In this document: piece by piece, positions 60,022 to 64,000 of the stretch | How positions within the stretch are numbered: the stretch's first letter is position 1 | Layout: the number at the start of each line of letters is the position of its first letter | NCBI GenBank assembly: GCA_026398615.1 | Contig: JAPLSN010000036.1 | Location: 62,001-126,000 of the forward strand | From: Spirochaetota bacterium | Lineage (GTDB): Bacteria; Spirochaetota; Spirochaetia; Treponematales; UBA12059 | DNA length: 64,000 bases | Direction: 5' to 3' | Notes under the pieces: generated by a model | What the model was told of the DNA's origin: nothing | Databases searched by the model: none | Seen by the model: the letters and a program-made list of their open reading frames with translations, nothing else | Made by a program: the position numbers and the translations under genes

Positions 60022-60096
60022 CTATGCTTTTTCAAGCATAGGGTTTGCGTGCCATTCACGCAAACATTCGGGGGTCGGTATGAGAAACCGACCCCC
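60022..60096. repeat. Three perfect hairpins in series
   Basis: CTATGC/GCATAG (60022-60041), GTTTGCGTG/CACGCAAAC (60043-60065) and GGGGGTCGGT/ACCGACCCCC (60070-60096) follow one another. The third lies 13 bases beyond the chemoreceptor stop and is a likely transcript end on the minus strand, but no U tract follows it. Confidence 0.65.
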
Positions 60097-60109
60097 TTGT
60101 CATGTATTG

Positions 60110-61444
60110 CTAGATCTTGAATTCTTCGATCAACGAAGCCATCCGTACGTTGAGTCCGGCGGCTTTCCGCGACAAGTCCTGCAGTTCTGCGATGGATGTC
60201 CGCACGGATTCGTTCTGCTTCCTCATCGCCGCCGAATCGCGCTCGGTGGTCTTGGCGTCTCGTTTCAGGGCGGACAGGCTTTCCTTGGATTCCTTCGTCT
60301 GGCGCGCGGTGTTTTCCGCCAGGCTCCGGATCTCGTCGGCGACAACGGAAAAACCTTTGCCGGCATCGCCAGCATGGGCGGCTTCGATCGCGGCGTTCAT
60401 GGCCAGGAGGTTCGTCTGGGAAGCGATCTTCGCGATTATGGCGTTGATTCCCCCTATCTTCCGGGACAGTTCCGAGATGGTCCGTACGGAATCGAGGGTC
60501 TCCTGGATGCTCTTGCCGCCGTCCTCGAACGTCGTCCGCAGCTCTTCGACCTTCGAGTGCACGGTAGCCGCCTTTTCGTTGGCCTCGCTCACCGCCTCGA
60601 TGGCTATCTCGGTGGACATGACGGTGTTCTTGATGGCATCGTTCTGAGCCTTGATCGTCCCGATGACGGACTGAACGTCTCCCGCCAGCCGCTCCCCCGC
60701 TTCGTGTGCCTTCGCGACGCTTTCGCCTTCCCGCTCGATCGCGGAACGCACCCCGTCGATGTTCCCGTCGATGGCGCTCGTTCCCGACGACGCATCCTCG
60801 ATGCTTTCAAACAGACGGCGCTCGATCCCGGAGAGGGATGCGAATGTACGCTTGAGCTCGGTAAAGCTGGCGGCCAGCATGTCGCTGAAAGAGTTGATGT
60901 ACCCGGTTATGGACGCGATCTCGTCCACCGAGGCGATGTTGATGCGCCCGGTCAAGTCCTTCTCCGATGAAGAAATCTGCGTCAGCCTGTCCAGCACAAG
61001 CTTGTAGAGCGTCGAATTGTTCCTCGTCCACACCAGAACCAAGGCCATGACCACGGCCTGATACACGATGCCGTACGGGATGATCCTGAACACGAGGGAT
61101 ATCAGGTCGGCGTCGCCTGAAGTCGTCACGGATCCGGTAAATACAAGGAATATGATGAAGCACTGGAGCGGAGCCTCGCCGAGCTTGGCGATCCCCTGGC
61201 GGTATGCCGCGGGATTCCCGCGTTCCAGACTCCGGAAATCCAGGACAAACCAACGGAGCTTCCCCCTGACGAGGAAGAGGTAGGCGATCGCGAGCGCAGC
61301 CCCGGTGGCGACGCGCACGAGGAAGGCGTCGGAACGGAAATGCTCCTCGACGAAGAAAAAATCGAGCGCGAAGCTGAGCGCCATCGCGACGGCGGTTACG
61401 GTGCAGACCACCGAATATGACTTCAGCTTGACGTTGAATCGCAT
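60110..61444 (-). CDS. Methyl-accepting chemotaxis protein
   Basis: A 444-residue chemoreceptor. The N-terminal 170 residues hold about four membrane helices with only short loops ([40 protein letters not shown]), so it lacks a large periplasmic sensor and may sense membrane state. The cytoplasmic part ends in the conserved signalling tip [21 protein letters not shown] with [27 protein letters not shown] precedes the ATG. It is near the flagellin gene but transcribed the other way. Confidence 0.92.
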   Translation of the reverse strand: MRFNVKLKSYSVVCTVTAVAMALSFALDFFFVEEHFRSDAFLVRVATGAALAIAYLFLVRGKLRWFVLDFRSLERGNPAAYRQGIAKLGEAPLQCFIIFLVFTGSVTTSGDADLISLVFRIIPYGIVYQAVVMALVLVWTRNNSTLYKLVLDRLTQISSSEKDLTGRINIASVDEIASITGYINSFSDMLAASFTELKRTFASLSGIERRLFESIEDASSGTSAIDGNIDGVRSAIEREGESVAKAHEAGERLAGDVQSVIGTIKAQNDAIKNTVMSTEIAIEAVSEANEKAATVHSKVEELRTTFEDGGKSIQETLDSVRTISELSRKIGGINAIIAKIASQTNLLAMNAAIEAAHAGDAGKGFSVVADEIRSLAENTARQTKESKESLSALKRDAKTTERDSAAMRKQNESVRTSIAELQDLSRKAAGLNVRMASLIEEFKI

Positions 61445-61493
61445 GGTGACTCCGAAACTTTTCTTGATGGCAATTGGCCATCTACACAAGACC

Positions 61494-61522
61494 AGTATCG
61501 CCAACGAAAGCGCTTTTCGCAA
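61494..61522 (-). promoter_or_regulatory. Promoter of the chemoreceptor gene
   Basis: On the minus strand, TTGCGA (61517-61522), 17-base spacer, GATACT (61494-61499), about 50 bases before the ATG. Confidence 0.45.
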
Positions 61523-61575
61523 GCTCGGGGCACATTGGGCGCCGATTCGTCTCCATCGGACTTGCGGATGCGCCG

Positions 61576-61923
61576 ATGATCATGAGAACCATGCTGATAA
61601 CCTTGTTTAAAAAAACGCCGATTGGCGCCCTGCACTATTTTACGCTCCACGACCGACAGCCCATCCTGACCGCCCCCTATGCCCTCACCACGGCATGGAG
61701 TATGGGAGAACGGCGGGAACGCGAACGCCTCTACGCGTTCGAGACCCTCGGGGCGATGGACAGGAAGATCCGCGAGATATTCAGCCGCCGCATCCGGGAA
61801 GGCTACCGCCTTCTCTACAGTTTCAGCCGCGATCCTGCATCCCTTCTTTCGATTTCCCGCCTCTCGGACGGCGCAATGCCTTCCGACAGAACCGGTCAGG
61901 TCATGCCCGTCCGAAAATGCTAG
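61576..61923 (+). CDS. Hypothetical protein near flagellin
   Basis: About 115 residues (ATG choices at 61576, 61582 and 61591). The sequence [40 protein letters not shown] and [20 protein letters not shown] looks like a small globular protein, but I do not recognise it. No clear ribosome site. It overlaps the DRTGG-type gene on the other strand by four bases. Confidence 0.5.
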   Translation: MIMRTMLITLFKKTPIGALHYFTLHDRQPILTAPYALTTAWSMGERRERERLYAFETLGAMDRKIREIFSRRIREGYRLLYSFSRDPASLLSISRLSDGAMPSDRTGQVMPVRKC

Positions 61924-62147
61924 CGGGTCTCCCGCGAGCCGCCGGATTTGAGACCGGCTTCGCAGAGTCGTCCGCAGGCAAGAAACACCGAGTGGCGCGT
62001 GCTCAGGAGTACGACCCTGTCCTTGACGAAGGCCATGATGTCGCTCATGAGGTCGGCGCCGCAGGCCGCGGTCACATCAAGCACGAGGTTGTCTTCTCCT
62101 GAATGCACCCTGGCATCCGGAATATCGATTATTTCACGTGCGGTCAT
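61920..62147 (-). CDS. DRTGG-domain protein with internal deletion
   Basis: A 75-residue protein. The N-terminal half VHSGEDNLVLDVTAACGADL and MSDIMAFVKDRVVLL matches the start of the DRTGG-domain proteins found near hydrogenases, and the C-terminal STRHSVFLACGRLCEAGLKS matches their end. The roughly 40 residues that normally lie between, including the DRTGG core, are missing in frame. It may be a relic or a shortened working form. No ribosome site is evident. Confidence 0.6.
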   Translation of the reverse strand: MTAREIIDIPDARVHSGEDNLVLDVTAACGADLMSDIMAFVKDRVVLLSTRHSVFLACGRLCEAGLKSGGSRETR

Positions 62148-62226
62148 ATCGTGGCGGCATGTAGCGCGTCTCGCGCGCCATCATCAATCGTTCCCGCGAA
62201 ATCGCCGACCCGCCAGCATTTCCGTA

Positions 62227-62253
62227 AAGTCGGGAAATGGGGTTCCGATAACT
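62227..62253 (+). promoter_or_regulatory. Sigma-28 (FliA) promoter of flagellin
   Basis: TAAAGTCG, 11-base spacer, TCCGATAA (62246-62253), nearly the full sigma-28 consensus TAAA-N15-GCCGATAA. It lies about 185 bases before the flagellin start, leaving a long 5' leader. Confidence 0.85.
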
Positions 62254-62440
62254 GTAGATGAAGGTGCAACGGGCGCTCCGGCGTTCGTGGCCGCAGGACG
62301 CGGCCTGGATCTTCGCGGTATCACGTTCGCGGGCCTCCGGACTCGGGGGAGGCGAAGTCGAAAATCGACACGATGCCGGCAAGGATGCCGCGACGGACCG
62401 TTCAGGCCGTCGGATACTTCAAGGAAAGGGGTGACGGGGT

Positions 62441-63301
62441 ATGATCATCAATCACAACCTCAGTGCGATGTTCGCAGATCGCTCTCTCAGGGTTTCCAAC
62501 AACTCGGTAGACAAGAATATGGAAAAGCTCTCGTCCGGCATGCGGATCAACCGCGCGGGCGACGATGCTTCCGGACTCGCGGTTTCGGAAAAGATGCGGT
62601 CGCAGGTCCGCGGGTTGCAGCGAGCCTCCAAGAACGCCCAGGACGGGATTTCCTTCATCCAGACGGCGGAAGGCTTCCTGCAGAACACGCAGGACATCGT
62701 CCAGCGCCTCCGCGAACTCGCGGTTCAGGCGTCGAACGGCGTCTACTCGGCCGAAGACCGGATGCAGGTCCAGGTCGAGGTCTCGCAGCTCGTGGACGAG
62801 GTGGACAGGCTGGCGAGCCACGCGCAGTTCAACGGGTTGAGCCTGCTCACCGGGCGCTTCGCCCGCGAGACAGGTGAAAATACCATAACGGGGTCGATGT
62901 GGTTCCACATCGGCGCCAACATGGACCAGCGCGTACGCGTCTTCATCGGAACCATGACCTCGAAAGCCCTCGGGGTCCGCAACATCGGAGACGACACGCT
63001 CCTTTCGCTGTCGTCCCCGGACAACGCCAACCGCTCCATCGGCGTCCTCGATTCCGCTCTCAAGGCAGTCAGCAAGCAGCGCGCCGATCTCGGCGCCTAC
63101 CAGAACCGCCTCGAGTACGCGATCAAGGGAATAGACGTCGGGGCGGAAAACCTTCAGGCTGCCGAAAGCCGCATCCGCGATGTCGACATGGCCAACGAGA
63201 TGGTCGAGTTCACCAAGAACCGCATCCTCGCCCAGGCCGGAAACGCGATGCTCGCCCAGGCCAACCAGAAGACGCAGCAGGTGCTTCAGCTCCTCCAGTA
63301 A
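62441..63301 (+). CDS. flaB: Flagellin, FlaB core filament protein
   Basis: The 286-residue flagellar core protein. The N-terminal [20 protein letters not shown] and [20 protein letters not shown] and the C-terminal [20 protein letters not shown] with [12 protein letters not shown] are conserved flagellin ends. Length and the short variable middle fit spirochaetal FlaB, whose filament lies in the periplasm. The ATG follows GGAAAGGGGTGACGGGGT. Controlled by the sigma-28 promoter upstream, so a fliA gene must exist elsewhere. Confidence 0.97.
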   Translation: MIINHNLSAMFADRSLRVSNNSVDKNMEKLSSGMRINRAGDDASGLAVSEKMRSQVRGLQRASKNAQDGISFIQTAEGFLQNTQDIVQRLRELAVQASNGVYSAEDRMQVQVEVSQLVDEVDRLASHAQFNGLSLLTGRFARETGENTITGSMWFHIGANMDQRVRVFIGTMTSKALGVRNIGDDTLLSLSSPDNANRSIGVLDSALKAVSKQRADLGAYQNRLEYAIKGIDVGAENLQAAESRIRDVDMANEMVEFTKNRILAQAGNAMLAQANQKTQQVLQLLQ

Positions 63302-63327
63302 GGCGGCATCCGCAACGTGACCGAACC

Positions 63328-63357
63328 GGGCGCCCCGATTGGGGCGCCCTTCCTGTT
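63328..63357 (+). terminator. Terminator of flaB
   Basis: GGGCGCCCC and GGGGCGCCC pair around a short loop (63328-63349), followed by TTCCTGTTT. Located 27 bases after the flagellin stop. Confidence 0.75.
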
Positions 63358-63402
63358 TATCAGGATGCTGCCGGGTCTACTTCCGTCCTTACCGGGTTCC
63401 TT

Positions 63403-64000
63403 CTAATAGTTTTCCTGAAGACGGACCTTATCCACCTTGCCGAGCTTCTTCAGTTCGGTGAACAGGTCCTCGTAATCTACTATCGCGGGAACTTTTACGA
63501 GCATGTTGATCCTGGCGGCTTTCTTGGCGAATGAAAGCTCCGCGTCGAAGGTCTGCATCGGGATTCCGAAGCGCTTGAGCACCGCCTCGAGCGAGGATCG
63601 CGGAGGCATCCTGCCCTCGTACCAGAGCTGGAGCAGCTTGTAGCGTTCGGAAGGGAACATCCGCCGTTCGACCTTCTCGACGAAGATGAGGGCCAGCAGC
63701 GACAGGAACAGGCCAACGAGCGAAATTTCCCACATGCCCGCCCCGATGGTGAGACCGAGCGCAGCGACGAACCAGATGGATGCCGCCGTCGTGAGTCCCT
63801 TGACGTTGTTCCCGATCTTGATGAAAGCCCCGGCTCCGAGGAAGCCGATCCCGGATACCACCTGCGCCGCGATGCGGCCGGGATCCTGTCCCGGGGCGAG
63901 TCGCTGCGGCACCCACGCCGAGAGCAGCATGAGCATGGTCGCGCCGAGGCCGATGATTATGTGCGTCCGCAGTCCTGCCGCCTGCCGCCTGGCTTCGCGC
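63403..64000 (-). CDS. MgtC/SapB-family membrane protein (5' end beyond window)
   Basis: C-terminal 198 or so residues of an MgtC-family protein. The visible part has QVVSGIGFLGAGAFIKIGNN and LTTAASIWFVAALGLTIGAG, the MgtC core, two more membrane helices, and then a C-terminal ACT-like domain (INMLVKVPAIVDYEDLFTEL). MgtC proteins support growth at low magnesium or modulate ATPase activity. The start lies beyond base 64000. It converges with flaB. Confidence 0.9.
   Translation of the reverse strand, partial: REARRQAAGLRTHIIIGLGATMLMLLSAWVPQRLAPGQDPGRIAAQVVSGIGFLGAGAFIKIGNNVKGLTTAASIWFVAALGLTIGAGMWEISLVGLFLSLLALIFVEKVERRMFPSERYKLLQLWYEGRMPPRSSLEAVLKRFGIPMQTFDAELSFAKKAARINMLVKVPAIVDYEDLFTELKKLGKVDKVRLQENY

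Noticed and set aside
62134-62382. An 82-codon minus-strand frame upstream of flagellin
   Set aside because: It covers the sigma-28 promoter and leader, has no ribosome site and an unlikely composition.
1-64000. Searched by eye for CRISPR arrays, toxin-antitoxin pairs, restriction-modification or phage-defence islands
   Set aside because: No regularly spaced repeats, no Cas, methyltransferase or nuclease signatures were seen. The cNMP/nucleosidase fusion is the only candidate that might be argued as signalling-based defence, and its neighbours are lipid-transport genes.

Overview
The window is GC-rich, densely coded bacterial chromosome from a spirochaete (Spirochaetota, most likely a Spirochaetales/Treponema-like lineage). 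The best evidence is a core FlaB-type flagellin (62441-63301) behind a sigma-28 promoter, a fused AroD-AroE protein, an inserted form of PRPP synthetase, a Leptospira-type surface-repeat protein, and many lipoproteins with relaxed lipoboxes. No phage, plasmid or CRISPR array is visible.

Layout. 1-13.6 kb holds mostly single housekeeping or metabolic genes: a GlpA-like oxidoreductase (cut by the edge), glucan phosphorylase, an Fe-S protein, RlmN, a membrane-anchored GH1 protein, YkgJ, tRNA-Leu, a radical SAM protein, a solute-binding lipoprotein, Dus and TatD. 13.7-23.4 kb is the information-processing core: recR-ybaB-dnaX, SRP RNA, a tRNA cluster with all four serine isoacceptors plus tRNA-Arg, then pth, tfoX-like, era and aroDE. 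23.5-29.8 kb holds a DbpA-like RNA-binding protein, a membrane protein, an MBL hydrolase, ApbE, a less GC-rich patch with a decayed REP-type transposase, and a LamG lipoprotein with a sigma-54 promoter. Its probable activator is next door (29949-31799), with three identical operator-like boxes between them.

31.9-36.2 kb is a decay zone: an IS66 remnant that appears to interrupt an alpha/beta-hydrolase, a PAP2 phosphatase, and a frameshifted GH36 alpha-galactosidase. 36.3-47.5 kb has a DHH/CBS pyrophosphatase, a tightly overlapping moxR-DUF58-transglutaminase-TPR operon, small membrane proteins, a HAD phosphatase and prs. 47.6-57.2 kb carries cell-surface genes (surface-repeat protein, FecR protein), pyrH, and a six-gene minus-strand set: a cNMP-binding/nucleosidase-like fusion, an unknown protein, MlaE, MlaF, MlaD and a TPR lipoprotein. 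57.4-64 kb has a LiaF-like protein, a trehalase-like glycosidase, a chemoreceptor, a shortened DRTGG protein, flagellin and an MgtC-like protein (cut by the edge).

Regulation. Several genes have a readable -35/-10 pair with the -10 box only 6-9 bases before the start codon and no ribosome binding site (rlmN, dnaX, the 10495 lipoprotein gene and others), which suggests leaderless transcripts. The most notable signals are the A10 slippage site in dnaX, the sigma-54 promoter with its box array, the cNMP/nucleosidase fusion leading the Mla genes, and a GH1 protein with a changed acid/base motif.
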